A stretch of 64,000 nt of DNA, taken from positions 124,001 to 188,000 of the forward strand of contig CAWINX010000003.1 of the NCBI GenBank assembly GCA_963837585.1. Reading direction: 5' to 3'. The stretch is from CAWINX01 sp963837585. Its GTDB lineage: Bacteria; Actinomycetota; Thermoleophilia; Solirubrobacterales; 70-9. The stretch's first letter is position 1. Every line of letters starts with the position of its first letter. Position numbers and translations under genes: made by a program. Positions 20,270-29,702 of the stretch are shown here, one piece after another. The notes under the pieces were generated by a model, which saw only the letters and a program-made list of their open reading frames with translations, searched no databases and was not told the DNA's origin.

Positions 20270-21167
20270 ACCCTGACGATGCTTCCGCTGTTCCTTTGCC
20301 GGGTATAGCGGGCAAAGGAACAGCGGAGTGGGATTCGGGGCGCCACACCGGCACTTCGCCAGGGTGCGACTCGACCAACACGCGCGCTCGGGAGCTGGCC
20401 GCGGCCGGCGCGCCGCACGGCACGGTCGTCACCGCCGATGAGCAGACCGAAGGGCGCGGGCGCCAGGGGCGCTCCTGGAGCGCCCCGGCCGGCAAGGCAC
20501 TCCTCTACTCGGCGATCCTGCGCCCGCTCGGCGAGCGCCCGCTGCTACCGCTGGCGGCGGGACTCGCCGTCTGCGAAGCGGCGGAGGAGCTGGCCGACCC
20601 CCGGCAACCGACCGCGTCCCGGGTGAATGCCAGGTCAAGTGGCCCAACGACGTCCTCCTCGAAGGGCGCAAGCTGGCCGGAGTCCTGATCGAGGCCCGCC
20701 CGCAGGACGACTGGGCGGTGATCGGCGTCGGCCTCAACCTCACGATCGCCCCGGAGGAGTTCCCGCCGGAGCTGCGCGACACCGCCACTTCCCTTGCCCC
20801 CACCTCCCTCGCCCCCACCCTCGGTGCAACGCGTTGGCGTGTTGACGGAACGCTTACGCGTTACACCGGGGGTGGTTCGAAATCCGGTGCAACGCGTTGG
20901 CGTGTTGACGGAACGCTTACGCGTTACACCGCGGTAATGAGCAAGCGATTGGAGCGCTGGATCGACGCGGACGACGCGACGATCCTCGCCGAGTGGCGGC
21001 GGCGCGACGCGCTGCTTGGGCGCGAGGTCTCCTGGGGCGAAGGGTCGAGGGACGGCGGCTCAGGAGTCGCCGACGGTGTCGGCGACCGGGGTGGGCTCGT
21101 CGTCGTCGTCCCCGGCGGCGACCGGGTCGTCCTCGACTCCGGCGAGGTCCACCTCACCGTCGCCTGA
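20266..21167 (+). CDS. birA: Biotin-[acetyl-CoA-carboxylase] ligase with in-frame palindromic inserts, frameshifted
   Basis: Makes biotinyl-AMP and transfers biotin to the carboxylase carrier protein. Catalytic features: CDSTNTRARELAAAG, EGRGRQGRSWSAP (biotinyl-AMP loop), then after a shift near 20599 CQVKWPNDVLLEGRKLAG and IGVGLNLTI, and a C-terminal SH3-like end DALLGREVSW ... LDSGEVHLTVA. No N-terminal HTH, so a monofunctional ligase. Residues about 7-21 are encoded by a family-B palindrome, and the linker before the C-terminal domain contains two family-A palindromes read as GATRWRVDGTLTRYT twice. The last 108 nt are antisense to the helicase tail. Confidence 0.9.
20284..20327. repeat. 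Family-B palindrome in the birA 5' end
   Basis: 17-bp perfect arms (TCCGCTGTTCCTTTGCC and complement) around the loop GGGTATAGCG, whose complement begins CGCTAT as in the loops at 45699 and 61780. It is translated as part of BirA. Confidence 0.75.
20822..20868. repeat. Family-A palindrome 1 (in birA)
   Basis: 47 bp; left arm GGTGCAACGCGTTGGCGT, right arm ACGCTTACGCGTTACACC. In frame within birA and identical to copy 2. Confidence 0.95.
20885..20931. repeat. Family-A palindrome 2 (in birA)
   Basis: Identical 47-bp copy, 16 nt after copy 1; also translated in frame. Confidence 0.95.
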
Positions 21168-23784
21168 GTCCGGCTCGTCCGGGGAGGCGTCCTCAAGGGG
21201 CTCGGGATCACTCACCTCGACTTCGTCGATGTCCACTTCCACGACGTCGCCGTTCTCGATCTCGGCGACATCGACTTCCTCGACCTCGCCGTTCTTCGCC
21301 GCCGCCTCGTTCGCCTCGCCGTTCTTCGCCGCCGCCTTTTTCGCCTCGCCTTTGCCGCCGCGCGCCCGTTTGTCCTTGTTGCGCTTGCGGCGTCGCTTGC
21401 CGCCTTTGGGGAAGTTGCGCAGCAGCTCGCGGGCGACGCCGGACGGTTTCCGCGCCATCCGCATCCGCGCTCCGCGCAGCACCTCCTCGCCCTCCGGGGT
21501 GTGCGACACCGCCGCCGCCAGCAGCGACACGGCCAGTCGGCGGTCCTGTTTGCGCGCCGCGTGGACCAGCCGCCGCGCGTTGCGCCCGTGGGCGCGCCCG
21601 GAGGAGTTGACCAGCAGCCCCAGCAGGCGCTTCGTCTCCGGCCAGCGCTGCACCGCGTACTCCTCGTGCAGCTCGCGCGTGTAGGAGGCGAGGCGCCAGA
21701 CCCAGGCCTGCGCCTGGTCGCGCCGCCCGATCCGTTTGTCGACCAGCGCCTGCAGCAGCGTCTTCGTCCCCGCCCGCTTGTCCTCGCGGCTCCAGGTGCC
21801 GACGATGTCGATCGCGTCGTCGAAGGCCTCGGGGTCGCGCAGGTCGGCGATCTCGCTCAGCGCTTTCAGGCGCAGCTGCGCGTTGCGGTTGCGCTGCACG
21901 CAGGTCAGCAGGAAGCGACGGCGCAGCTCTTTGGTCTGGTCGTTCTGGAGCATCGCCCGCGCCCGGCGCCAGCCCTGCGGGTTGACCCGCGCGCCGGCCA
22001 GCGCCGCCCAGGCGTGCTGCTCGGGATAGTCGAGGTTCTCGACCGCGATCCGCCAGAGCTCGCGCTCCAGCACCTGCATGCGGCGCTCCTCGTCGTCGGA
22101 GACCGGGACGATCCGCCGCTCCACCCGCACCTTGCGGCCGCGGCCGCGGCGCACCGGCCCGACCACGATCGCGCCGCCGCGGTAGACGTCGCGGTCGAGC
22201 AGGCTGTGCAGGGTGACGATCGTCTCGTCGTGGGTCGTCGCCGGGTGGACGAAGTCGATAACCAGGCCGGCCTCCTTGCCCGGCGCCCGGCGCGTCACCC
22301 GGCCGACCCGCTGCTGGTAGATCCGCCGCGAGGCGGTCGGCGCCAGGTGCATGCAGATCGTCGCCCGCGGCGAGTTCCATCCCTCCGCCAGCAGCATCGC
22401 GTTGCAGAGCACGTCGACCTCGCCGCGCTCGAAGGCGGCGAGGATCTCGGCCAGCTCGCGCTTCGGCGTCTCCCCGGAGACCGCGCGCGCCACGATCCCC
22501 GTGTCCTTGAACGCTTTGGCGACGTTCTTGGCGTGCTGGACGCCCGCCGTGTAGAGGACGCCGGGGACTTTGCGGAAGCGCGACTTGTAGAGGTCGGCGA
22601 TCGCCACGTTGAAGGGCTCCTGGTCCAGCAGCGCGGCCAGCTCCTCCTGGTCGAAGTCCTGGTCGACCTCGCCTTTGCGCAGCGGCACCTTGGCGATCGT
22701 CCGCACCCCCGGGCCCGGCGGGATGCGCAGGCAGCGCAGCGGCGAGATCACGCCGCGGCGCGCCGCCTGGGCGAGGTCGAAGCGCGAGGTCTGGGTCGGG
22801 AAGAGGTCGGCGACGTGGCGGGCGATCAACGCGCCGGTCGCGGTCATGCCGATGAAGACGGGGCCGTTCCAGGCGCGGATGCAGGCGCTGGTTTTCTCGC
22901 CCAGCGCGGTGTGCGCCTCGTCGCAGATCACGATCGAGTAGGCGTCGGAGACTTTGCCGGCGTTGCGGACGAACCACTGGTAGGTCTCGACCGTGACCGG
23001 GCCGTCGGGATCGTCGCGGTCGTCGAGCAGCGGCGGGCGCAGCCGCTCCTTGTAGCCGCGGTCGGAGATCTCGCCGATGAACTGGTCGACCAGGTTGCGG
23101 CGGTGGGTGAGGATCAGCACCCCGCCGGTGCGCGAGGCATCGATGAAGCCGACCGCGGCGACCGTCTTGCCGGCGCCGGTCGCGTGCTCGAACCAGAAGC
23201 GCCGCTCGGCGCCGGGGTCCTCGGGCGCCTCCTCGACCAACTCCTCCTCGTCGTCGGCCGGCGCCTCCTCCCAGTCCTGGGGCTCCTCGTCGGGAGCGAC
23301 CTCCTCGTCCTCCAGTACCTCCGGGTCATCGCCGTCGGCGCCGTTCGCCGCCATCGACTTCCGGCCCTCGGCGGGCGGTTCGGCGGCGCGGCGGTTCGGC
23401 GACCGCGCCGTTGCCGGAGGACCCGTTGAGGGCGGCGGTCTGCTGCTCGGCCATCAGCTCGGTCAGCGTCCCGGACAGCGCGTCGACCTGGTGCGGGTTC
23501 AGCTCGGCGCCGTCGCGCAGTTTCGGCGGCTCGTCGGCCAGCAGCCGCTCCAGCCCCAGCAGCAGGGAGAAGTTCCGGCGCCACTCCATCGAGGGCGCCT
23601 CGGCCCCCTCCTCCAGCTCCTTCAGCGCCGCGTCGAGCGCCCGCCGCCGCGCCGTGCCCGGCGCCAGCGCCTCGGGCCCCTCGCCATCGAGCAGGAACGG
23701 CTCGCGGGCGAACTTCGCCGCGCGATCGATCTCGTCGCTTGAAGGAACTGCCGCGTGCGCGGCAACTTCGCTGGTGTTGGCCAT
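21060..23784 (-). CDS. DEAD/DEAH-box superfamily 2 helicase with acidic insert, frameshifted
   Basis: Predicted ATP-dependent nucleic-acid helicase. ATG 23784 (SD-like AAGGG upstream) gives MANTSEVAAHAAVPSSDE; LNPHQVDALSGTLTELMAE is the adenine-binding/helical start. After a shift near 23350 comes an acidic low-complexity stretch of about 60 residues (PDEEPQDWEEAPADDEEELV), then motif I HATGAGKTVAAVGF, Ia LILTHRRNLVDQF, II CDEAHTALG, III MTATG, and motif VI QQRVGRVTRRAPG. The C-terminus is a helical array, then KRRRKRNKDKRARGGKG and an acidic tail. About 900 residues. The acidic block between the Q-like motif and motif I is unusual; partner unknown. Confidence 0.85.
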
Positions 23785-23939
23785 GAAGCCCTTGGGGTCC
23801 GTCCCAGCCGGAACGCTCAAGTGCGCGCGGACGGGACAAGTGGGTAAAAGGTGCCGGGAGTCCGTTTTCCCCTTCCCCCGGCAATCTCTGCGGCCCGCAT
23901 ACGGGCGGGCCGAACAGAACGTATTTAATCACTGCAGCG

Positions 23940-24512
23940 ATGTTTTCGGGACGAAACCTCTGGATCGGGGCGATCTTGCTCACCGGGGCGCTCCTCGCCG
24001 GTTGCGGATCCTCGACCTCCGGCGGCGACTACGGCGGCAAGCACCCCGACTATGCCCGCGCCCTGGCCGGCTCCCCCGCCCCGCTCGCCGCCCTGCACTC
24101 CCAGTCCGACCGCCTGCTGCCCGGCGGCCAGGACGCGTACGAGCGACGCATCGCCGCGCTCGCCGGCTACCCCGTCGTGGTCAACGTCTGGGCCTCCTGG
24201 TGCGGGCCCTGCCGCTTCGAGTTCCCCACCCTGCAGAAGCTCTCGGCGCGCTACGGCAAGCGGGTCGCCTTCCTCGGGGTCAATTCGCAGGACTCAGACG
24301 ACGCCGCGGCGACCTTCCTCAAGGAGGCCCCGGTCCCCTACCCCAGCTACACGGACCCCGGCGCTGAGATCAAACGCAGCCTCGGCGCCAGCCTCGGCTT
24401 CCCCGACACCGCCTTCTACGACCGCCGCGGCAAGCTCGTCTACCTCAAGCAGGGCCCCTACACGAGCGCAGCCGACCTCGAGGCGGACGTAAAGCGCTAC
24501 GCCCTCGACTGA
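23940..24512 (+). CDS. TlpA/ResA-like thioredoxin-fold lipoprotein
   Basis: Extracytoplasmic thiol-disulfide oxidoreductase. Signal and lipobox WIGAILLTGALLAGC (Cys about 22), redox motif ASWCGPCRFEFPTLQKL, and the cis-Pro region GFPDTAFYDRRG. 190 aa, intact. Such proteins reduce apocytochrome c CxxCH sites before heme attachment, which fits the ccm cluster 8 kb upstream, though a general reductase role is also possible. Confidence 0.9.
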   Translation: MFSGRNLWIGAILLTGALLAGCGSSTSGGDYGGKHPDYARALAGSPAPLAALHSQSDRLLPGGQDAYERRIAALAGYPVVVNVWASWCGPCRFEFPTLQKLSARYGKRVAFLGVNSQDSDDAAATFLKEAPVPYPSYTDPGAEIKRSLGASLGFPDTAFYDRRGKLVYLKQGPYTSAADLEADVKRYALD

Positions 24513-24530
24513 CGAGGGGATAATGGGAGG

Positions 24531-24989
24531 GTGACCGCCGAGATCCTCCTCCTGCTGGCTCTGGCCGTCGGGCTCTTCATCGCCGAGGCGCATCTGCCGA
24601 GCGGCGTTCTCGGCGTCCTCGGCATCGCGGCCTTCGTCTGGGCCGGGCTGCTCTACCGCGACCAGGGACACAACCTCTCAATCGTCGTGATCGTCGCCGG
24701 CGCCCTGGCGCTCGGCGCCTTCGTCCTCTTCGCGGCCCGCAAAGTGCTCGCCACCTACCGCACCGAGCCGGTCCGCACCGGCTATGAGGAGCTGGCCGGG
24801 GCGATCGCCGAGGTCCGCTCGCCGCTCGACCCCGAGGGGCAGGTGTTCGCGCAGGGGACGCTGTGGCGAGCCCGGGTCGCCGGCGGCGCCGACCCGGTCC
24901 CGGTTGGGGGTAGAGTCAGGGTCGAGTCGGTCGATGGACTGACCCTGACGGTGCGGCCCGAGGCCGCGACCGAGGAAGGAGCGCGTTAG
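24531..24989 (+). CDS. NfeD-like membrane protein
   Basis: GTG start with SD gggagg. Two or three membrane helices (ILLLLALAVGLFIAEAHLPS, LGVLGIAAFVWAGLLY, LSIVVIVAGALALGAFVLFA) followed by an OB-fold NfeD domain (ELAGAIAEVRSPLDPEGQVF, GTLWRARVAGG). Short form without the protease domain (152 aa). Encoded 2 nt before a slipin gene, the classic nfeD-slipin pair thought to organise membrane microdomains. Confidence 0.88.
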   Translation: MTAEILLLLALAVGLFIAEAHLPSGVLGVLGIAAFVWAGLLYRDQGHNLSIVVIVAGALALGAFVLFAARKVLATYRTEPVRTGYEELAGAIAEVRSPLDPEGQVFAQGTLWRARVAGGADPVPVGGRVRVESVDGLTLTVRPEAATEEGAR

Positions 24990-24991
24990 GC

Positions 24992-25798
24992 ATGGCTGTA
25001 CTGGGGGGCATCATCATCCTCCTGGCGATCATCGCCCTGATCGTCGTCGGCTCCTCGGTGCGGGTGCTGCGCGAGTACGAGCGCGGCGTCATCTTCCGCC
25101 TCGGCCGGCTGATCGCCCAGAAGGGGCCCGGCCTGATCCTGCTGATCCCGATGGTCGACCGGATGGTCCGGGTCGACCTGCGCACGGTCACCCTCAACAT
25201 CCCGCCCCAGGAGGTGATCACCCGCGACAACGTCCCCGCCAGCGTCAACGCGGTCGCCTACTTCCGGGTGATCGACTCCCGCAAAGCGATCGTCGAGGTC
25301 GAGAACTACCTGCTCGCCACGTCGCAGATCTCCCAGACGGCGCTGCGCTCAGTGCTCGGCAAGGCGGAGTTCGACCAGCTGCTCTCGGAGCGCGAGCGCC
25401 TCAACGAGCAGCTGCAGAAAATCATCGACGAGTCGACCGAGCCCTGGGGGGTGAAGGTGACGGCGGTCGAGATCAAGGACGTCGAGATCCCCGAGCAGAT
25501 GCAGCGGGCGATCGCGCGCCAGGCCGAGGCCGAGCGCGAGCGCCGCGCCAAGATCATCAACTCCGAGGGCGAGTACCAGGCGGCCCAGAAGCTCACCGAC
25601 GCCGCCGACATCATCAGCACCAACCCCGCCTCCCTCCAACTCCGCTACCTGCAGACCCTTCTGGAGATCGGCAGCAACCAGAACACGACGATCGTCTTCC
25701 CGCTGCCGATGGACGTGATCGAGCCCTTCCTGCGGGCCGCCGGCCAGGGCGGAGACAAGCCCGGCGGGCCGGACAAGCCGCAGACGCCCGGCAGTTGA
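24992..25798 (+). CDS. SPFH/Band 7 protein, slipin family
   Basis: Stomatin-like membrane-scaffold protein (268 aa, intact). N-terminal membrane anchor GIIILLAIIALIVVGS, then the band-7 domain VLREYERGVIFRLGRLIA, DVEIPEQMQRAIARQAEAER and the coiled-coil tail with ADIISTNPASLQLRYLQTL. Pairs with the upstream NfeD. The stop overlaps the TTG start of the following gene (TTGA). Confidence 0.93.
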   Translation: MAVLGGIIILLAIIALIVVGSSVRVLREYERGVIFRLGRLIAQKGPGLILLIPMVDRMVRVDLRTVTLNIPPQEVITRDNVPASVNAVAYFRVIDSRKAIVEVENYLLATSQISQTALRSVLGKAEFDQLLSERERLNEQLQKIIDESTEPWGVKVTAVEIKDVEIPEQMQRAIARQAEAERERRAKIINSEGEYQAAQKLTDAADIISTNPASLQLRYLQTLLEIGSNQNTTIVFPLPMDVIEPFLRAAGQGGDKPGGPDKPQTPGS

Positions 25799-26854
25799 GC
25801 GCCCCCGAGATTCGCATCGACCAGCTGACCGGGCTGCGGACGATCCTCGCGCCGGGGCGGGCCGATCGGCCGGAGGGCTTCAGCTCCGCGGCGAGCGAGC
25901 CGAAGGGGGCCGACTGCGTGCCCGTTCTGCGAGGGACGCGAGGAGCGCACGCCGCCCGAGGTCTACGCGACGCGGCCGGGGGGCGGGGCGGCGGACTCGC
26001 CGGGCTGGACGACCCGGGTGGTGCCGAACCTCTACCCGGCGCTGGCCGCCGGGGAGGAGAGCGACCGGGTCCCGCCCGAGCTGTTCGTCTCCCGCCCGGC
26101 GCTCGGCGCCCACGAGGTGATCGTCAACGCCCCCGAGCACGTCACCGCGATGGCCGAGCTGAGCGAGGAGCGATTCGCCGGGGCGGTAGCGACCTGGAGG
26201 GAGCGGATGCGCGCCCACCGCGACGCCGCCTACGTGCAGCTGATCGTCAACGAGGGCGGCGGCGCCGGTGCCTCGCTCGAGCACACCCACGCCCAGCTCT
26301 ACGCGCTCCCCTTCGTCCCGGCCACCGTCGCTCGAGAGCGCGAGCGGGTCGGCGCCTATCGCGAACGCAACAACGGCAACGGCCTGCTCAGCGACGTCCT
26401 GGTCGAGGAGGTGCGGCGCAAAGAGCGGCTGGTCGCGATCGACGACGACGCGGCGCTGATCTGCCCCTGGGCCTCGCGCTCGCCCTTCGAGCTGCGCGTC
26501 GTGCCCCGCCGCGAAGCCGCCCGCTTCGAGGACGACGAGGCCGGCGCGGCGATGCTGCGCACCGCCCTGCGCGCCCTCGCCGAGCGCTTCGGCCGCTCCC
26601 CGGAGCTGAACCTCTGGGTCCGCACCGCCCCCCACGACGCCGAGCACTTCCACTGGCACATCGACATCGCCCCCCGCCTCACCACAAAGGCCGGCTTCGA
26701 GTTCGCCACCGGCGTCGACATCAACGTCTACCCGCCGGAGCGCGCTGCCGCGGACCTGCGCGAGGCGATCGGCGCCTGTCCGGCTCAGGCGGCCGCGCCG
26801 CCCGAGCCCTCGAGCCGGTCGAGGACGCTGAGCACGGCCTTCGTGTTCGCCTGA
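25795..26854 (+). CDS. GalT-like nucleotidyltransferase (HIT superfamily), frameshifted
   Basis: Related to galactose-1-phosphate uridylyltransferase. TTG start: MSAPEIRIDQLTGLRTILAP, then after a +1 shift near 25920 the zinc motif CPFCEGREERTPPEVY, WTTRVVPNLYPAL, VNEGGGAGASLEHTHAQLYA and the histidine motif DAEHFHWHIDIAPRL. In GalT the catalytic triad is HPH; here the aligned motif reads HFHWHID, seen in the divergent GalT-like branch of actinobacteria, so the sugar and nucleotide are uncertain. The final 20 codons overlap the antisense coiled-coil gene. Confidence 0.78.
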
Positions 26855-27070
26855 ATTTGCTCCCGCATGTCCTGGATCTCGGCGATCACCGCTGTGTAAA
26901 CCTTCTCGTTGCGGAGCAGGATCTCCCGTGCAGAACTCCGGTGCACCGCGCTCAACTTGGCCGCGAGCTCTTCGCGCTCCTTATCAGCTCGCGCAAGAGC
27001 TCGCTGGATCTCCTCGTGCTCCTCGCGGATCAGAGCCCTCGAGCTTCTCGCTGAGTCGACGTCCGAACAT
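26785..27070 (-). CDS. Small coiled-coil protein, frameshifted (94 aa after repair)
   Basis: ATG 27070 gives MFGRRLSEKLE; after removing one base near 27038 it continues ALIREEHEEIQRALARADKE, REELAAKLSAVHRSS, NEKVYTAVIAEIQDMREQIQ and ends SVLDRLEGSGGAAA (TGA 26785-26787). Strong heptad pattern, no signal peptide. It lies convergent to the GalT-like gene and divergent to the 27164 gene. No function is known. Neither frame alone is long enough to be noticed, so it is easily missed. Confidence 0.65.
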
Positions 27071-27163
27071 GAAACCTATTGTCGCAGGCCAATCCGCACA
27101 TATGGGCGCATAGATGTGACAAAAGCGGAACTTCGTCCGCACCTAAGCCAGTAGGGTCCGCCG

Positions 27164-27792
27164 GTGCCGCCGACCCCGCGACCGATCCCCCGCTTCATCG
27201 CCGACAGCACCCAGGAGGGGATCCCTCACGGGCGCTTCGCCGAGCGGCTGGCGGAGGTCTTCCGCGAGGCCTGCGGGAGCATCGAGGACCTGCCCGACGG
27301 GGTCGAGGCGCCCGCCGAGCTCGACTGGTTCCCGGAACGCGCCTGGGGCGGCCGGGTCTGGGTCCCCTGCTCGGCGCGCGCCGAGGGCCCGGAGGGGGAG
27401 CTGGAGCTGTTCGGCCACGTCTCCTACGTGCTGCCGGAGGGCGGCGAGCCGGTGACCTCCGCGCCAAGGCCGACTTCACCGACGTCCTCGCCGAGGACAA
27501 CTCCGACTGGAAGATCGACCTAAACGACGACGTGATCGGCCGCTGGCGCAACGAGGACGGCCGCGCCGGCGCCGTCACCCTCGTCTGGGGTCGGCCCCTC
27601 CTCCAGGGCGCCGTCGCCGCCACCGCCGAGCTCGACGCCGAGACCGTCGACCAAGAGGCGATCTCCAACGGCCGCTTCACCCTCGTCGCCCTCGACGCCC
27701 TCGAGGGCTACGGCGACGACGTCTTCATGGAGGTGAAGCTCTGGAGCCGCCGCGCCCAGGAGCTGGCCTCGGAGAGCCTCTACGCCGCCTGA
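27164..27792 (+). CDS. Hypothetical protein, frameshifted (about 209 aa)
   Basis: GTG start: MPPTPRPIPRFIADSTQEGI, WFPERAWGGRVWVPCSARAE, then one base appears to be missing near 27460 and the protein resumes DLRAKADFTDVLAEDNSDWK, WRNEDGRAGAVTLVWGRPLL, ending LWSRRAQELASESLYAA. Acidic, soluble, no signal peptide. I do not recognise it. It sits directly upstream of tRNA-Arg. Confidence 0.7.
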
Positions 27793-27831
27793 GCCTCGCG
27801 GAAGGCCCGATTCTGCGGGAGAATCCCCCGG

Positions 27832-27905
<74 letters not shown>

Positions 27906-27922
27906 TTCGTGATTTGCAGGCT

Positions 27923-28145
27923 TTACCGGTTGCGCCCCTGCGTCGGCGACGAGGCACGGACACAGAACGGACACGGACTTTCTCCTCCTGGGCCTCTGCT
28001 CTATCTGGCTTTTGTGCCTCTCGGGCTGCCTTGATCGAGTCCTCAGCCGGGATGTTTGGGGCGTCTTCCAGCTCGTCAATGACGTGACCGTAGGTGCCCA
28101 ACGTCAATTCCGCCCCGTGACCGAGCTGGCGCGCAACGTAGATCT
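27923..28145 (-). pseudogene. Tyrosine-recombinase (phage integrase) C-terminal remnant
   Basis: Minus-strand reading YVARQLGHGAELTLGTYGHV then IDELEDAPNIPAEDSIKAAR is the C-terminal catalytic end of an actinophage-type tyrosine integrase (the His-x-x-Tyr region HGAELTLGTYGHV, with the catalytic Tyr in GTYGHV). About 70 codons remain; the upstream part is lost at the IS3-like end at about 28147. It points into tRNA-Arg, the classic position for an integrase next to its attachment site. Confidence 0.7.
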
Positions 28146-28146
28146 A

Positions 28147-28335
28147 GACCTGCCCCGTTTCGGTGGACACGTTGATCTACCCCCGATCTGATGGAGTCCT
28201 GTTTCTAGAGTCCTTCGGCCCCAAGGAGGATTCAGATGCCCCGCAGGTCGGCTCGGGTGGGCCAGGAGTAACGGTCGACCAGCTCCCTCTTCAAGGTGGC
28301 GAAGAACGACTCCGCGACGGCGTTGTCCAGGGGCG
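28147..28335 (-). mobile_element. IS3-family right end with transposase C-terminal fragment
   Basis: Minus strand: LDNAVAESFFATLKRELVDR then YSWPTRADLRG and a TGA (28232-28234) match the end of an IS3-type rve transposase, followed by a terminus-like sequence TGTCCACCGAAACGGGGCAG at about 28169-28150. Only about 33 codons of transposase remain and there is no left end. The junction with hipA falls near 28332. Confidence 0.7.
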
Positions 28336-29042
28336 AGCCGCCCCCCTGTTTCGTCGCGGTCGTAACGGCGGACGAGCAGGTATTCGTTACCGGTGGCGAG
28401 TCGGGCTCGGCGGGCGCAACGGCGAAGTCGGCATGCGCCGCCAGGGCCATGCAGTAGGCCTCGTTGGCGATCGCGTCTTGCACGCCGGGGATCGGCGCCT
28501 TGACGATGTGGGTGGTGGGGGGATCGCCCCGGCTGAGGCCGATTCGCCGGCCGTCGAAGAGGACTCCCACCTTGTCCTGCGCCCCGGCAAGAGATATGCG
28601 GAAGCCCGCCTCCTCGTCGATCTCTCCAAGCAGAGGGCGTTTGGGGAGATCGCTGAGCAGCCGGCCCATGCTCGCCTCGCCGAGCCAACGGGGCGGGTAC
28701 TTCGTTTGTCCGGGCGCCGGGCCTCCGACCGGACCCACTGAGATCGCGCCGGCGCACTCGCCGCCGATCTCGGCGAGCAGCTGAAAGGAGTTGCGGGCCG
28801 AGACGTGGAGGGTGCGAGAGACCGCCTTGAGGAACTCGCCTTCGGGCAGCAGGCCCCGGAAGAACGGCGCACATTGATCGTGGTCGTAGGCCTGCTCGCG
28901 CAGCGGCAGGCTGAGCGAGATCGGCGCGCGGCTTGCCTCCACCCAATCGGGGTGGTAGGCGAAGCGCAGTTTCGCCTGGGATCTCCGCTCCAGGACGCCG
29001 GCGCGATCACCGTGCAGGAAGACGTCGAGCGCGTCGTCTCAT
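28330..29042 (-). pseudogene. hipA: HipA-family serine/threonine kinase toxin, truncated by IS3 fragment
   Basis: The first two thirds of HipA: LDVFLHGDRAGVLERRSQAK, CAPFFRGLLPEGEFLKAV, FRISLAGAQDKVGVLFDGRR, THIVKAPIPGVQDAIANEAY and EYLLVRRYDRDE. The last block is one frame away. The coding sequence then runs straight into IS3 transposase, so the kinase catalytic loop and activation segment are missing and no toxin activity is expected. Start ATG overlaps the hipB stop (ATGA). Confidence 0.8.
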
Positions 29043-29257
29043 CGCGCGGTCGCTTCGAGCCTGATGCCGAGGGCGGCGAGAACGCGCAGCACGCCGTCGA
29101 GCTGCGCGGTGGGCTTGCCGCGCTCCAGCTCGCTGATGAAGCGCAGCGTCGTGCGAGCGACGTCTGCAAGCTCGCCCTGGTTGAGGCCGAGTTGCCGGCG
29201 GCGGGACCGGATTACGGCGCCCAGATCCGTCGAGCTTTCAATCGAAGTGGAAGTCAT
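29039..29257 (-). CDS. hipB: HipB-type XRE antitoxin (72 aa)
   Basis: MTSTSIESSTDLGAVIRSRR, then QLGLNQGELADVARTTLRFI and SELERGKPTAQLDGVLRVLA form a Xre/Cro helix-turn-helix of the HipB family (DNA-binding antitoxin and autorepressor). Intact, with its partner hipA truncated, so it may persist as an orphan regulator. It follows hepT by 34 nt. Confidence 0.85.
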   Translation of the reverse strand: MTSTSIESSTDLGAVIRSRRRQLGLNQGELADVARTTLRFISELERGKPTAQLDGVLRVLAALGIRLEATAR

Positions 29258-29291
29258 TTCCCGTTCGGGAAAAGCCCACTCGCTCACCGCG

Positions 29292-29702
29292 TCAGCTGGC
29301 TTTTGCTCGAGCGAAAGCGGCGAACAGGCGGAGGTCGTCGAGATGCTCGAGCGCCTGCCAGACGGCTTCGTCGTCGACTTCGAGGTAGCCGTGCACGAGG
29401 ACATTGCGCATGCCCGCCGCATCGGCAAGGCGGTCTGCAGGGCAGGGGTCGAGCCCATCCGGACGAAGGGCTTCGAAGACTCCGCGGTAATCGGAGGGCA
29501 TCTTCGGTCCCAGCTCCGCGATCAGGTGGGCGCCGATGTCGATCCAAACCTGGATCGCGAGTTGGATTCCATGTTGAGCCGCGAGGCGAGTACGGAAGTC
29601 GGTGCTGTAGGTGTCGCGGCCACCGGCGCGGAGGTCGTCGAGCTCTTCCAGCAGCTGAGTGAGCCGGTCGAGCCGGGCCTCAATGCTCTCGGCGTCGACC
29701 AA
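29292..29702 (-). CDS. hepT: HepT-type HEPN toxin (136 aa)
   Basis: TTG 29702 starts LVDAESIEARLDRLTQLLEE. The HEPN signature RX4HXY is intact: RNVLVHGY. In the family this is the RNase (or AMP-acceptor) site of the toxin. The upstream gene is the matching MntA nucleotidyltransferase, so this is a type VII-like MntA/HepT pair. Its TTG lies inside the end of mntA. Confidence 0.85.
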   Translation of the reverse strand: MVDAESIEARLDRLTQLLEELDDLRAGGRDTYSTDFRTRLAAQHGIQLAIQVWIDIGAHLIAELGPKMPSDYRGVFEALRPDGLDPCPADRLADAAGMRNVLVHGYLEVDDEAVWQALEHLDDLRLFAAFARAKAS

